Position numbers and translations under genes: made by a program. This document shows, one piece after another, positions 1 to 8,808 of a stretch of DNA of 64,000 nucleotides. Position 1 is the first letter of the stretch. Each line of letters opens with the position of its first letter. The DNA comes from CAYVVT01 sp964454335 (GTDB lineage Bacteria > Fidelibacterota > UBA8477 > JABMPR01). The stretch is taken from contig CAYVVT010000001.1 of the NCBI GenBank assembly GCA_964454335.1, forward strand, positions 186,001 through 250,000, given 5' to 3'. The notes under the pieces were generated by a model, which saw only the letters and a program-made list of their open reading frames with translations, searched no databases and had not been told where the DNA came from.

Positions 1-459
1 AAGTGGCAGTATTTCTGTGTACTTGAGGGGCGATGGTCCGGTGAAGGGGAGGGTCGCTGGGGGAATTCAACCATCGAACGTGAATATGAATTCATCATGG
101 AGGGCACATTCCTCCGGGGCCTGAGCAAGTCGCTGTATCCTGAACAGGAGCGGAATCCCGAAGGGGAGATCCACGACAGCATGGATATTTTCAGCTATGA
201 CAAGCTGCGGAAGAAATATGTTCTACGCCAGTTCCATGCCGAAGACATCATCAACCAGTATGTTGTGGATAGTGTCGGGGTGACCCTGGAGGGTTTTGAG
301 TTCGTCAGTGAAGCGATTGAGAATTTCGGGACAGGCTGGAAGGCGAAGGAAGTCTATGCCTTTGTGAACGATGACGAATTTATCGAGACTTTCTGGCTGG
401 CAGCCCCCGGGGAGGATTATAAGCTGTATGTCACAAATCATTTTTACCGGAGCGATTGA
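1..459 (+). CDS. Nitrobindin/DUF1579-like beta-barrel protein (5' end outside window)
   Basis: The reading frame is open from base 1, so the N-terminus is missing; an internal ATG at 97 is not the likely start. The visible 152 residues alternate short strands typical of lipocalin/FABP-like barrels. LEGRWSGEGEGRWG near the beginning matches the pattern at the start of nitrobindin/THAP4-like and DUF1579 domains, followed by an aromatic-rich strand (EREYEFIMEGTFLRG). No signal peptide can be judged. Heme or lipid binding is possible by family but no ligand residue can be assigned. The next gene starts about 90 bp downstream in the same direction. Confidence 0.55.
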   Translation, partial: KWQYFCVLEGRWSGEGEGRWGNSTIEREYEFIMEGTFLRGLSKSLYPEQERNPEGEIHDSMDIFSYDKLRKKYVLRQFHAEDIINQYVVDSVGVTLEGFEFVSEAIENFGTGWKAKEVYAFVNDDEFIETFWLAAPGEDYKLYVTNHFYRSD

Positions 460-550
460 ATGGGACCACCACCTGGATCACCTGTTTCAATAAAGTGCCA
501 CCGGGGATACATTCTCGAACAACAACCGAGACTATGAGGAGAAGGATCCA

Positions 551-1078
551 ATGAAATGTCCTGCTTGTGACCATGAGCTGACCCTGATGACCGTCGGTGA
601 GATCGAGCTTGATGTCTGTAAGGGCGGCTGTGGAGGCATCTGGTTCGACAACCATGAGTTGAAGAAATTCGATGAGCCGCATGAAGGTTCCGGTGAAGCT
701 TTGCTGGACATCGAGATCGATAATGATCTTCAGGTGGATCATTCCCGCCGCAGGAACTGTCCCCATTGCACAGATACGATACTTATGCGCCACTTCTTCA
801 GTGTTCACCGGGCTGTGGAAGTCGATGAATGTCCCAACTGCGGCGGCTACTGGCTGGACAACGGCGAATTGAAACATATCCGGTCCCAGTATGACACTGA
901 GTCTGAACGGGAGCAAGCTGCCGACGAATATTTCGAGGACATGTTCGGTAAGGAGATCGAGCGGCTCGTCCAGGCAGGTGAGGAAAAAGCCACCAAGGCA
1001 CGCAAAATCGCCCACATGTTCCGCTTCCTCCTGCCAAGCTATTACATCCCCGGCAAACAGAAATGGGGCGCCTTTTAA
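551..1078 (+). CDS. Tandem zf-TFIIB zinc-ribbon protein
   Basis: Small cytoplasmic protein (175 aa) with two copies of the zf-TFIIB-type zinc ribbon. The first has CPAC near residue 3, a second knuckle CKGGCGG and the family signature GIWFDNHEL. The second, about 60 residues later, has CPHC, CPNCGG and YWLDNGEL. Each would bind one zinc. The C-terminal third is charged and helical, with a hydrophobic end. The start is supported by GAGAAGGA just upstream. The family is widespread and poorly characterised, presumed to bind nucleic acid or protein; no more specific role is evident here. Confidence 0.85.
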   Translation: MKCPACDHELTLMTVGEIELDVCKGGCGGIWFDNHELKKFDEPHEGSGEALLDIEIDNDLQVDHSRRRNCPHCTDTILMRHFFSVHRAVEVDECPNCGGYWLDNGELKHIRSQYDTESEREQAADEYFEDMFGKEIERLVQAGEEKATKARKIAHMFRFLLPSYYIPGKQKWGAF

Positions 1079-1136
1079 CAGCCACATGGCAGGGGAAGCC
1101 CATCTATTCAGGGCTTCTGGCTGAGGAAATGTATAA

Positions 1137-1829
1137 ATGCACCCCTATCTAGATCCTTTTCATAAGGCATTCACTGCCGCAGCAGATCCTGAGAACGCCG
1201 GCCCCATGGCCAAATACATGAAGGGTCAGTTTGAGTACCTGGGCATCAAAACCCCGGAGCGGCGAGCCATCAGTAAAGAGATCTACAAGCGTGTGGGACT
1301 ACCGGATGATGCCATCCTTCCTGAAGTGCTTGAGGATCTCTGGGGATTGGCCCAGCGTGAGTTTCAATACCTGGGACTTGACATGCTCCGGCGTTGTGAG
1401 AAACGGCTGACCCCGGAGCACCTGCCTTTACTGGAAAGATTCATCACCACAAGATCATGGTGGGATACCGTTGACGGATTGGCGGCCTGGTCGGTGGGGT
1501 CCATCTTCAAACGCTATCCCGAAAAGCGGGAACCATTCCTGTCCGATTGGCGAGGATCCGGGAATATGTGGCTACGGCGGACGGCGATCCTGTTCCAGCT
1601 GCAGTACAAGGAATCCACCGATCATAACCTGTTATTTCAGATCATCCGTGAGAACCTGGGATCAAAGGAATTCTTCATCAATAAGGCCATTGGCTGGGCT
1701 CTGAGAGAGTACTCCAAACGTAATGCAGAAGCTGTGAAGGCTTTTGTTGCCGTGACCGATCTTGCGCCACTGAGCCGACGGGAAGGCCTGAAATGGCTGC
1801 ACAGGAAGGCAGAGCAGGCAGGAGGATGA
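1137..1829 (+). CDS. DNA alkylation repair protein, AlkD-like HEAT-repeat
   Basis: A 230-aa all-helical protein of the AlkD/AlkC family, DNA glycosylases that remove positively charged alkylated bases (N3-methyladenine, N7-methylguanine). Family hallmarks seen: YLGIKTPERRAISKE at the N-terminus, YLGLDMLRR, and the conserved block RSWWDTVDGLAAWSVG, whose Trp and Asp line the DNA-binding cleft, followed by FINKAIGWALREYSK. Length is normal for the family. It is followed after about 20 bp by a secreted phosphoesterase gene, which suggests co-transcription but no functional link. Confidence 0.9.
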   Translation: MHPYLDPFHKAFTAAADPENAGPMAKYMKGQFEYLGIKTPERRAISKEIYKRVGLPDDAILPEVLEDLWGLAQREFQYLGLDMLRRCEKRLTPEHLPLLERFITTRSWWDTVDGLAAWSVGSIFKRYPEKREPFLSDWRGSGNMWLRRTAILFQLQYKESTDHNLLFQIIRENLGSKEFFINKAIGWALREYSKRNAEAVKAFVAVTDLAPLSRREGLKWLHRKAEQAGG

Positions 1830-1850
1830 ATCGAGAATGCAGAGGAGAAC

Positions 1851-2999
1851 ATGAATAACCACACACGATCAGCAATTTCAATATTCCTGCTATTGATAGT
1901 TTCAAACACCTGGCTCAGTGGGCAGATGCATGTCAGGGACGAGATCGCCTTTCCGGACATCCCGGGCTACCGGACCCTCAAATGCGATTTCCATACACAC
2001 ACGGTATTCTCCGATGGGTACGTGTGGCCGGATATCAGGGCAAACGAAGCCTGGCGGGGAGGTTTGGATGTCATCGCGATAACGGATCACATTGAATACC
2101 TGCCGCATAAGGAGGATATCAAGCTGAATTTCAATCGTTCTTATGAGATCGCCCGACCTGTGGGTGATGATCTGAAAGTTACCGTGATCCGTGGAGCGGA
2201 GATCACCCGTTCCATGCCACCGGGTCACGCCAATGCCATTTTTCTGTCTGATGTAAGTGCACTGGCAACGGATAGGTGGCAGGATGCCTATAAAGCCGCT
2301 GCAGCTCAAGATGCATTCATCTTCTGGAATCATCCCGGTTGGCGGGGACAGCAGAATGATATGATTTCGCGCTGGTACCTGGAGCATGACACGCTGGTGG
2401 CAGAGAACCTGCTGCATGGCATCGAAGTGGTGAATGAGCGGGATTATTATCCTGAAGCGCATGCCTGGTGTCTGGAGAAGGGACTCACCATGCTCAGTAA
2501 TTCGGACATCCATAACCCTATCGGTATGGACTATGCTCTGCATACCCATGACCATCGCCCGATCACCCTGGTCTTTGCCAAAGAGATCACGGAAAAGGCC
2601 ATCCGGGATGCACTATTTGATCAACGCACGGCGGTCTATTCGGGTGAGATGCTCATCGGCGAGGAGAAATTCCTGCTGCCACTCTTCCAAAAGTCGGTGA
2701 CCTTCGATGAGAAGTCCATCCTGCTCACAGGCACGCACCGGGTACACCTGCAGGTCCGGAACAATTCGGCTATTGATTACCGGCTGAGCCAGATCGATGT
2801 ATTCGAGAAGATCGCCATTCCTACCGAGATCACACTTTATGCCGGTAAGACCGTTTTATTCACCGTCTGGGCCAAGGATGAAGCTTTGACGGGAGTGGAG
2901 AATTATCAATTGACCTACAGGGTTGAGAATGCCCTCATCGCACCTGATGAAGGGATGCCCGTCAAGTTCAAGCTGAAGGTCAAGTTCAAACCTGAATAG
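1851..2999 (+). CDS. Secreted PHP-domain phosphoesterase
   Basis: This 382-aa protein begins with a signal peptide (hydrophobic residues 9-24, cleavage near LSG). The mature part is a PHP (polymerase and histidinol phosphatase) metal-dependent domain with metal-ligand motifs in order: DFHTHTVFSDG, AITDHIEYLP, RGAEITR, and NSDIHNP near residue 222. A beta-rich C-terminal domain of about 110 residues follows. This arrangement matches proteins annotated as Sb-PDE-type phosphodiesterases in FCB bacteria. Substrate is unknown; a periplasmic phosphomonoester or diester is expected. AGAGGAG at 1840-1846 supports the ATG used. Confidence 0.82.
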   Translation: MNNHTRSAISIFLLLIVSNTWLSGQMHVRDEIAFPDIPGYRTLKCDFHTHTVFSDGYVWPDIRANEAWRGGLDVIAITDHIEYLPHKEDIKLNFNRSYEIARPVGDDLKVTVIRGAEITRSMPPGHANAIFLSDVSALATDRWQDAYKAAAAQDAFIFWNHPGWRGQQNDMISRWYLEHDTLVAENLLHGIEVVNERDYYPEAHAWCLEKGLTMLSNSDIHNPIGMDYALHTHDHRPITLVFAKEITEKAIRDALFDQRTAVYSGEMLIGEEKFLLPLFQKSVTFDEKSILLTGTHRVHLQVRNNSAIDYRLSQIDVFEKIAIPTEITLYAGKTVLFTVWAKDEALTGVENYQLTYRVENALIAPDEGMPVKFKLKVKFKPE

Positions 3000-3127
3000 T
3001 ACCGGGGGTGGAGTTGCCCATCCGGCCTGGCCTCACTGGGCACACGCCGGTGGATTTTAATCAGACCGCCTAGCTCATCGAACTGGGGCATTGTGATACA
3101 GAAAATACTGGGCAGCCGGGGAGCGGG

Positions 3128-4126
3128 TCAATCACCGATGGTGATACGCAACAGCGGCCACTGATCATTGCCATCCCTGTAATTGTGATCTTCCTGGGGC
3201 TGTGTGTGCCCGTCCATATCCGTTGCCCGAGCGTAGATGGCATACTGCCCTTCCTCTTCCAGCACGAGTGTCGCCGTCCAGAAGACCCAGACATGGTCAA
3301 CATCGATACCGTAGATGATCTCGGCCTCGACCCAGGTCTCACCGAAGTCATAGCTCAGCTCCACTGAAGCCGGCTGTCCACCGCCAAAGGCCGTTCCACC
3401 GATGCGTATACTGTCTCCCGGACTGTAGCGGCTGTAATTTTCCGGGAACAGGATCTTGCTGTCCACCGGCATGGGCGGGGAAGTATCCCAGTTGAAGTAA
3501 TCCCAGAAATCATCACCATCGAAGGTGAGAACCTCGATCTCTGTAACCCAGGCAGGTTGCTTCACACCGTAATATCCCGGTATCAGGATCCTCAAGGGAA
3601 ATCCCTGGACTGGAGGGATGGTATCGCCATTCATATAGAGGGCCGCCAGAACCCCATCATTTTCGAGCTGATCCATGCTGTGTGATGCATAGTAACCATC
3701 GGCGCAGCGGTACTGTACAGCCACGGCTGAGGAGGAAAGCCCTTTCTCCACCAGAAGCTGATAGAGATCGAAGCCTTTCCATTTCGCGGTGGAGACCAGC
3801 GGTGCATTCTCCGGATTGCCGATGCACTCAACCGTCAGGGGGATCTCGACAAGGTCCAGATCATGCAGATCAGCCAGGCTGAGAGTACAGGGTGATGCCA
3901 GAGCGCCATGTATTGCCAGCCGATATGTATCAGGATCGATCTGGGGAATATCCCCGATTCGAGTAACGAAATAATCCTGGTTCGGGGTAAAGAAATCCGG
4001 GAAGGCGGTCAGATCAACCGGTTCTGTCGGGGGCTCCGGGTCAGGTTCGGTGTTCTGTTCGCAGGAGATAGCGGAAAGCAGGATGAGTATGGCAAGGAAG
4101 CCGCTCTTGGAACTTCTGGGGCTCAT
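3128..4126 (-). CDS. Sulfite-oxidase-like molybdopterin oxidoreductase lipoprotein
   Basis: A 332-aa protein with a lipoprotein signal (AISC, Cys22). Residues about 50-200 form an oxidoreductase molybdopterin-binding domain: the family Cys that ligates molybdenum is visible in TVECIGN (Cys101), followed by KWKGFDLYQLL and GYYASHSMD. GFPLRILIPGYYGVKQPAWVTEIEV is the expected end of that domain. The remainder is Ig-like, as in the sulfite oxidase dimerisation domain. The natural substrate is unknown and no haem-domain partner is adjacent. A lipoprotein location is unusual, since many relatives use Tat signals. It is divergent from the SRPBCC gene across about 80 bp. Confidence 0.85.
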   Translation of the reverse strand: MSPRSSKSGFLAILILLSAISCEQNTEPDPEPPTEPVDLTAFPDFFTPNQDYFVTRIGDIPQIDPDTYRLAIHGALASPCTLSLADLHDLDLVEIPLTVECIGNPENAPLVSTAKWKGFDLYQLLVEKGLSSSAVAVQYRCADGYYASHSMDQLENDGVLAALYMNGDTIPPVQGFPLRILIPGYYGVKQPAWVTEIEVLTFDGDDFWDYFNWDTSPPMPVDSKILFPENYSRYSPGDSIRIGGTAFGGGQPASVELSYDFGETWVEAEIIYGIDVDHVWVFWTATLVLEEEGQYAIYARATDMDGHTQPQEDHNYRDGNDQWPLLRITIGD

Positions 4127-4207
4127 GACGTGCTTAAGATGACCCAGGCATCAGGCTTTCGCCAGACTTATTATTACAGAAATAGTCATGTTTACAGGGA
4201 GATACAA

Positions 4208-4645
4208 ATGAAGTATTCAGTCGAAGTTACCATAGATCTGCTCCGGGATCGTGTAATCGAACTGTTCGACAATACTGAGAACCTATACAAGTGGCAGGCC
4301 GGATTGAAAAGCTTTGAGATTCTTGAAGGTGAGCCCGGTCAGGAGGGGACCACATCCAGAATGAATTATGATATGAGTGGTCGCCAGATCGAGATGATCG
4401 AAACCATTACCGTACGGAACCTGCCGGATGAATTCAGCGGAACCTATGAGGCCAGGAATGTCTGGAATAGTGTGAAGAATACTTTCCATGAGGAAGCCGG
4501 TGGTTCGCGGACGCGCTGGGTCTCAGAAAATGAATTCAATATGACTGGATTTATGCGCCTGATGGCTGTCTTCATGAAGGGAGCATTCCCCAAGGAGAGC
4601 CTGAAGCAGATGAACAACTTCAAGGAATTTGCCGAGAATGACTGA
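4208..4645 (+). CDS. SRPBCC (START-like) domain protein
   Basis: A 145-aa protein with the START/Bet v1-like fold pattern: N-terminal strand MKYSVEVTIDLLRDRVIELFDNTENLYKW, a glycine-containing central sheet, and a long C-terminal helix. It probably binds a hydrophobic ligand; the ligand is unknown. The frame is open further upstream, but the ATG at 4208 is preferred: it has AGGGAG a few bases before it and matches the normal N-terminus of the fold. It overlaps the next gene by 8 bp, indicating translational coupling. Confidence 0.8.
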   Translation: MKYSVEVTIDLLRDRVIELFDNTENLYKWQAGLKSFEILEGEPGQEGTTSRMNYDMSGRQIEMIETITVRNLPDEFSGTYEARNVWNSVKNTFHEEAGGSRTRWVSENEFNMTGFMRLMAVFMKGAFPKESLKQMNNFKEFAEND

Positions 4646-4976
4646 CAAGGGACGCATCGTGATGGTCTGTTATCGGCCCAAGCCCGGTAAGGGTACAGAA
4701 CTGCGCGAGCTGATGAAGACCCATCTGTCTGTGTTGGCGGAAGAGGGTCTGATCAATGACAGACCCTCTACGATCATGACGGCAGAGAACGGGACCATTG
4801 TGGAGATCTTCGAATGGCGCTCTAAACAAGCCATCGAGCAGGCACATGAGAATCCCAGGGTGAACTGGATGTGGGAGGCTTATGCTGAAGTTTGCGATTA
4901 CATTCCGGTTTCACAGTTGCCGGAAGCACAAACGGTGTTTTCGGAGTTCACCCCATTCTCGATAGAGGAGGATTGA
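4638..4976 (+). CDS. Small dimeric alpha-beta-barrel-like protein
   Basis: A 112-aa protein resembling antibiotic-biosynthesis-monooxygenase/EthD-type dimeric ferredoxin-like folds: a strand (GRIVMVCYRPKPGK), a helix (ELRELMKTHLSVLAEEG), then TIVEIFEWRSKQAIEQAHENPRV with the typical WxS..A...H..P motif. The frame allows an upstream TTG; the ATG at 4638 is chosen because it overlaps the preceding stop as expected for coupled genes. Catalytic function is not predictable; many members are uncharacterised. Confidence 0.6.
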   Translation: MTDKGRIVMVCYRPKPGKGTELRELMKTHLSVLAEEGLINDRPSTIMTAENGTIVEIFEWRSKQAIEQAHENPRVNWMWEAYAEVCDYIPVSQLPEAQTVFSEFTPFSIEED

Positions 4977-4979
4977 AAC

Positions 4980-5546
4980 ATGCCGCAATCACCTGACGAA
5001 ATGGCCGCTGCAATGGTCGCCAATATGAACGAGAAGACCGGCCGCAGCATTGATGAGTGGGTGGTGGAGTTGAAGGGCTGGGAAGACCGGAAACACGGTG
5101 AGGTGGTAAAGCATCTCAAAACGGAGTACGGTATCACCCATGGCTACGCAACAATGATCACCCATATCTTCAGGGACGGCCCCAATGTATTCAGAAGCGA
5201 TGGGGATGAGTTGGTGGATAAACAGTATGCCGGACCGAAGGAGGGCCTGAGACCGATTTATGAAGAACTTATCAGCAAAGTCGGTGGATTTGGCAATGAT
5301 CTGGAGGTACGGCCGAAGCAGGCATATGTGAGCCTGCGACGCAACAAGCAGTTCGGCACCATCAAACCTGCCACGAAAACCCGGATGGATATTGGTATCA
5401 ATTTGAAAGGTGAAGCCGGTCAAGGTCGGCTCACGGAGATGACTGCAGCCAACGTCATGGTCAGTCACCAGGTACAGATCACCAGCCTGGAGGAAGTTGA
5501 CGCTGAACTCCTTGCCTGGCTGAAGGAGGCTTACGAACGGGCATAA
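4980..5546 (+). CDS. DUF4287 + DUF5655 protein
   Basis: A 188-aa cytoplasmic protein with two recognised uncharacterised domains. Residues 1-60 (MAAAMVANMNEKTGRS, DEWVVELKG, HGYATMITH) are DUF4287. Residues 75-187 (YAGPKEGLRPIYEEL, PKQAYVSLRRNKQFG, RMDIGINLKG) are DUF5655, which is often found alone or fused to restriction-related domains. It is third in a run of tightly spaced small genes (4 bp after the previous stop). No catalytic residues can be named. Confidence 0.8.
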   Translation: MPQSPDEMAAAMVANMNEKTGRSIDEWVVELKGWEDRKHGEVVKHLKTEYGITHGYATMITHIFRDGPNVFRSDGDELVDKQYAGPKEGLRPIYEELISKVGGFGNDLEVRPKQAYVSLRRNKQFGTIKPATKTRMDIGINLKGEAGQGRLTEMTAANVMVSHQVQITSLEEVDAELLAWLKEAYERA

Positions 5547-5688
5547 GCTTCTTCCAACGCTCTACTGCGATTTCGGATACTCCGCTTTAACATAAATCTT
5601 CCATAATCTCAAAGATGTGCAGATACCGGGCTGACTAGCCGGCAGATTAAGCGTATACTATCGGCCTAATCTCAAGGAGAACCCGGAA

Positions 5689-6432
5689 TTGAATACCATC
5701 AGTCAGGATGACCCCAGAGTGGAACAGCGTACGGGCTGTCTGCTATGTGGGCTGGAGCTCACCTATACGGTGGAAACGCACCAAATGACATGCGAGATCT
5801 GTGGTGATAGCAAAGCCAGTAATACGAACTGTAAGGCAGGTCATTTTATCTGCGACCAGTGCCATAGCTCAGACGCTGTCAGCTTCATCGAAAGGATCTG
5901 TCTCTCCAGTAACGAAAAGGATCCCATCAGGCTGGCAGACAGGATCATGGCAAGCCCCATCATCAAGATGCACGGCCCGGAACATCACTATCTAGTGCCT
6001 GCAGTCATGCTGACCGTAGTGTTTAATCACATTGGGAAACCGGAACGCAAACTTCAGGCGCTTCAGACCACAAGGAAGCGGACAAAAAGCGTTCTCGGGG
6101 GCTATTGCGGATTTCAGGGAGCCTGTGGTGCCGCCATAGGGACAGGCATATTTCTGAGTATTCTCACTGAGGCAACACCGCTGTCCGTTGAGGAATGGCA
6201 GCTCAGCAACCGCATGACAGCTCGGGCCCTGGGCTGCATCGCTGACAAGGGTGGACCACGCTGCTGCAAGAGGGATTCCTTTATCGCCATACGAGAAGCA
6301 GCCGCCTATGTCAATGAGGAACTTGGTATCCGGCTGACGTGCCAGGAAAACATCCAATGCGGTTACAATCACATGAATAGGGAGTGCATTACCAGAGGCT
6401 GTGATTTCTATTCACCGGAGATGACAACATGA
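5689..6432 (+). CDS. DUF5714 cysteine-rich protein, TTG start
   Basis: A 247-aa protein with many Cys residues, including CLLCGLEL, CEICGD, HFICDQCH, and in the second half GYCGFQGACGAAIG, GPRCCKRD and IQCGYN. This matches DUF5714, a family often found with methyltransferase or radical-SAM proteins in anaerobes; its function is unknown, and iron-sulfur or zinc binding is likely. The start is TTG, supported by AAGGAGA at 5673-5679 with normal spacing. Its stop overlaps the start of the next gene by 4 bp (ATGA), so the two are translationally coupled. Confidence 0.8.
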   Translation: MNTISQDDPRVEQRTGCLLCGLELTYTVETHQMTCEICGDSKASNTNCKAGHFICDQCHSSDAVSFIERICLSSNEKDPIRLADRIMASPIIKMHGPEHHYLVPAVMLTVVFNHIGKPERKLQALQTTRKRTKSVLGGYCGFQGACGAAIGTGIFLSILTEATPLSVEEWQLSNRMTARALGCIADKGGPRCCKRDSFIAIREAAAYVNEELGIRLTCQENIQCGYNHMNRECITRGCDFYSPEMTT

Positions 6433-8369
6433 AAACATTCCTGTTCGTCCTGATGGCTCTGGTCCTGGCTACCTGCACGTCTCCCATACAAAAGCCAGTT
6501 CCCGATAGTGCCAATCAGATGATCCTGGTGCTCACCGATTCAATGGCTGCCAGCAGTGGTCGTTTGTATCGATTCCAGCGATCATCGGGTGACCAAGAGT
6601 GGCAGCGGATGGACATTGCCATTCCCATCGTTCTGGGCAGGAATGGCCTGGCCTGGGGCCGTGGCCTGCATGAGTTGGATCCCGACATGGCCCCCGTCAA
6701 GGTAGAAGGCGATGGCTGTAGCCCGGCAGGGGTGTTTCGACTTGAGGAAGCTTTTGGCTATACACATCCGGATTCGTTGACATACCTGCAGTATCCCTAC
6801 TTGCATAATACAGAATTATTGGAATGTGTTGATGACATTGAGTCCTATCACTACAACAAGCTGGTCTATCGGGACAGGGTGGATCTGGTAGACTGGAATA
6901 GTAGTGAGAGAATGGGTCACTACGGCAGATGGTATGAATGGGGCATCGTGGTAGGTCACAATCGTGATCCGATAATCAAAGGTTCCGGCTCCTGCATCTT
7001 CCTGCATTGCTGGTTCGAACCGGATGAGACCACATCAGGCTGCACCGAGATGGCTCCGCAGAACATGTTTGAACTGATCAAATGGTTAGATGCTGACATG
7101 GATCCAATCATTGTCCAGCTACCGCAGGAAGAATACTTACAAAGTTCGGTATCCTGGGAATTACCTGAAGTGACGGATACCATTGCTTTGGGCCGCGAGG
7201 AAGCGGAAAAACTTTCCTTACTGAGGAATAAATGCCTGAAGACACTTGCAATGAACACCCAGGATCCTACAGGAGCGTTGTATCATCGAGGTATCTTCCC
7301 CTCAAAATCCGTATCCTATTTCAATGGCTTCTGGGCTTGGGACAGCTGGAAGCATGCCGCTGCCTTGGCGGCATATCAACCTGAACTGGCGAAAGATCAG
7401 ATCAAAGCAATGTTCGACTGGCAGGCCTCCAATGGGATGATACCTGATGTGATCTATGCAGACAGTTCAGAGAACAACTGGCGTAACACGAAGCCACCGC
7501 TGGCAGCCTGGGCTGTTTGGGAAATATATGATAAAACTGCCGATGTGAGTTTTATAAAAGAAATGTATCCCAGATTAAAACTGTATCATGCATGGTGGTA
7601 TAGTGACAGGGATCACGACAGGAACGGAATTTGTGAATATGGATCGACTGACGGGTCATTGATTGCCGCAAAATGGGAAAGCGGCATGGATAATGCCGTT
7701 CGGTTCGACAGCTCACAAGTGGTTAACAATAAAGAAAAAGCATGGTCGCTGACCCAGGAGTCGGTAGATTTGAACGCCTATCTCTATGCTGAGAAGATCT
7801 ACCTGGCAAAAATGGCCACGCTCCTTGGTCTGGATGAGGAAAAGCAAAGATTTATTAAAACTGCTGGTGTCCTGAAGAAGGCTGCCACAGACCGATTATT
7901 CAATGGGAGTTATTTCCATGACCGGCGGTTCGATAACGATGGATGGGTCACTGCGAGGGGCCCGGAAGGCTGGATCCCTTTGTGGGCTGGGATGGTAACA
8001 CAGGAGCAGGCTGAGCTGGTCTGGCAGAACATGCAGGGAGAGGGGCGATTCGATACATTCTTGCCATTTCCAACAGTGGAAAGGATGAATCCTGAATTCT
8101 CCCTGAATTATTGGCGTGGTCCTGTCTGGCTGGATCAGGCCTACTTTGCGGTCACAGGGCTGCTTAAATATGGATATAAGAACGAAGCCAGGCAATTAAC
8201 CAGAAAACTGATCCGTAATTTAGAGGGCGCAGAAGATCCAGAATATCCGCTATATGAGAATTACAATCCACTTACTGGCGAAGGTTTGAATGCCCCGGAT
8301 TTCAGTTGGACGGCAGCGCACCTGCTGTTGCTAATTGATACCTTCTGGCCGGGTCATTCACAGGTTTGA
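6429..8369 (+). CDS. Lipoprotein fusing L,D-transpeptidase-like and GH63-type glycosidase domains
   Basis: A 646-aa protein with lipobox LATC (Cys16), probably anchored in the outer or inner membrane facing the periplasm. Residues about 30-235 resemble a YkuD/ErfK L,D-transpeptidase: GCSPAGVFRL, then FLHCWF (His193) and TSGCTEM (Cys205), the expected catalytic His and Cys. Residues about 255-640 form an (alpha/alpha) toroid of the GH63/trehalase-like group: GFWAWDSWKHA (about 300-310), WESGMDN (416-422), NYWRGPVW, and YENYNPLTGEG with a probable base Glu. The frame is uninterrupted across the junction. Family knowledge suggests peptidoglycan cross-linking or editing for the first domain and alpha-glucoside or mannosylglycerate-type hydrolysis for the second; a combined role is inference. 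Confidence 0.8.
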   Translation: MKTFLFVLMALVLATCTSPIQKPVPDSANQMILVLTDSMAASSGRLYRFQRSSGDQEWQRMDIAIPIVLGRNGLAWGRGLHELDPDMAPVKVEGDGCSPAGVFRLEEAFGYTHPDSLTYLQYPYLHNTELLECVDDIESYHYNKLVYRDRVDLVDWNSSERMGHYGRWYEWGIVVGHNRDPIIKGSGSCIFLHCWFEPDETTSGCTEMAPQNMFELIKWLDADMDPIIVQLPQEEYLQSSVSWELPEVTDTIALGREEAEKLSLLRNKCLKTLAMNTQDPTGALYHRGIFPSKSVSYFNGFWAWDSWKHAAALAAYQPELAKDQIKAMFDWQASNGMIPDVIYADSSENNWRNTKPPLAAWAVWEIYDKTADVSFIKEMYPRLKLYHAWWYSDRDHDRNGICEYGSTDGSLIAAKWESGMDNAVRFDSSQVVNNKEKAWSLTQESVDLNAYLYAEKIYLAKMATLLGLDEEKQRFIKTAGVLKKAATDRLFNGSYFHDRRFDNDGWVTARGPEGWIPLWAGMVTQEQAELVWQNMQGEGRFDTFLPFPTVERMNPEFSLNYWRGPVWLDQAYFAVTGLLKYGYKNEARQLTRKLIRNLEGAEDPEYPLYENYNPLTGEGLNAPDFSWTAAHLLLLIDTFWPGHSQV

Positions 8370-8406
8370 CTCAATCCCCCCCAACTTCTATTTGAAAGGT
8401 TTCAAA

Positions 8407-8777
8407 ATGAATGAGTTCCCTGTTCCGGCGGGATTGCGCCGCTGGTTTGTGATCCATTTTTTTGCCGATCTGTTATTTGCCGCCCCCCTGTTGATCGCTC
8501 CTTTCTGGGTGATGGGCCTGTTTGGTTTTGAAACTGTAGAACCATGACGGCCCGGTTGGTTGGTGCTGCACTTATGGGGATTGGTACGGAATCCTGGTTA
8601 AGTGGAAACGCAAGAGTTGGTGAAATCAGGCAGATCCTGAATCTGAAAGTTATCTGGGCTTTTACTGCAACCCTGGCAATTGCCGTCTGTATTTTGCAAG
8701 TCGTGGTGCCGACTACGGCACGGCTGTTCCTATTCATATTTTCTGGGTTTCTGGTCCTTTGGACGTATTATCGCTGA
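8407..8777 (+). pseudogene. Small 3-4 TM membrane protein split by a frameshift
   Basis: Two adjacent short reading frames look like halves of one small integral membrane protein. The first (8407-8547) ends LLIAPFWVMGLFGFETVEP; the second (8544-8777) begins TARLVGAALMGIGTESWLSG. The order 'loop + TARLxGAALxGIG' is continuous in intact family members. The change of frame falls at about 8541-8547, where the stop TGA and the next ATG overlap. Either the gene is broken, one base is missing from the assembly, or two overlapping mini-genes are coupled. Function unknown. Confidence 0.55.
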
Positions 8778-8808
8778 CAACTTCGAACCGCCCCATGAAA
8801 GGATGAAC

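Noticed and set aside
4989..5468. Minus-strand open frame inside the DUF4287/DUF5655 gene
   Set aside because: Shadow of a well-supported plus-strand gene with two recognised domains.
8544..8547. TGA at 8545 as a second selenocysteine codon
   Set aside because: Sequence after the TGA in the same frame is not protein-like, whereas the -1 frame continues the expected family sequence; a frameshift explains it better.
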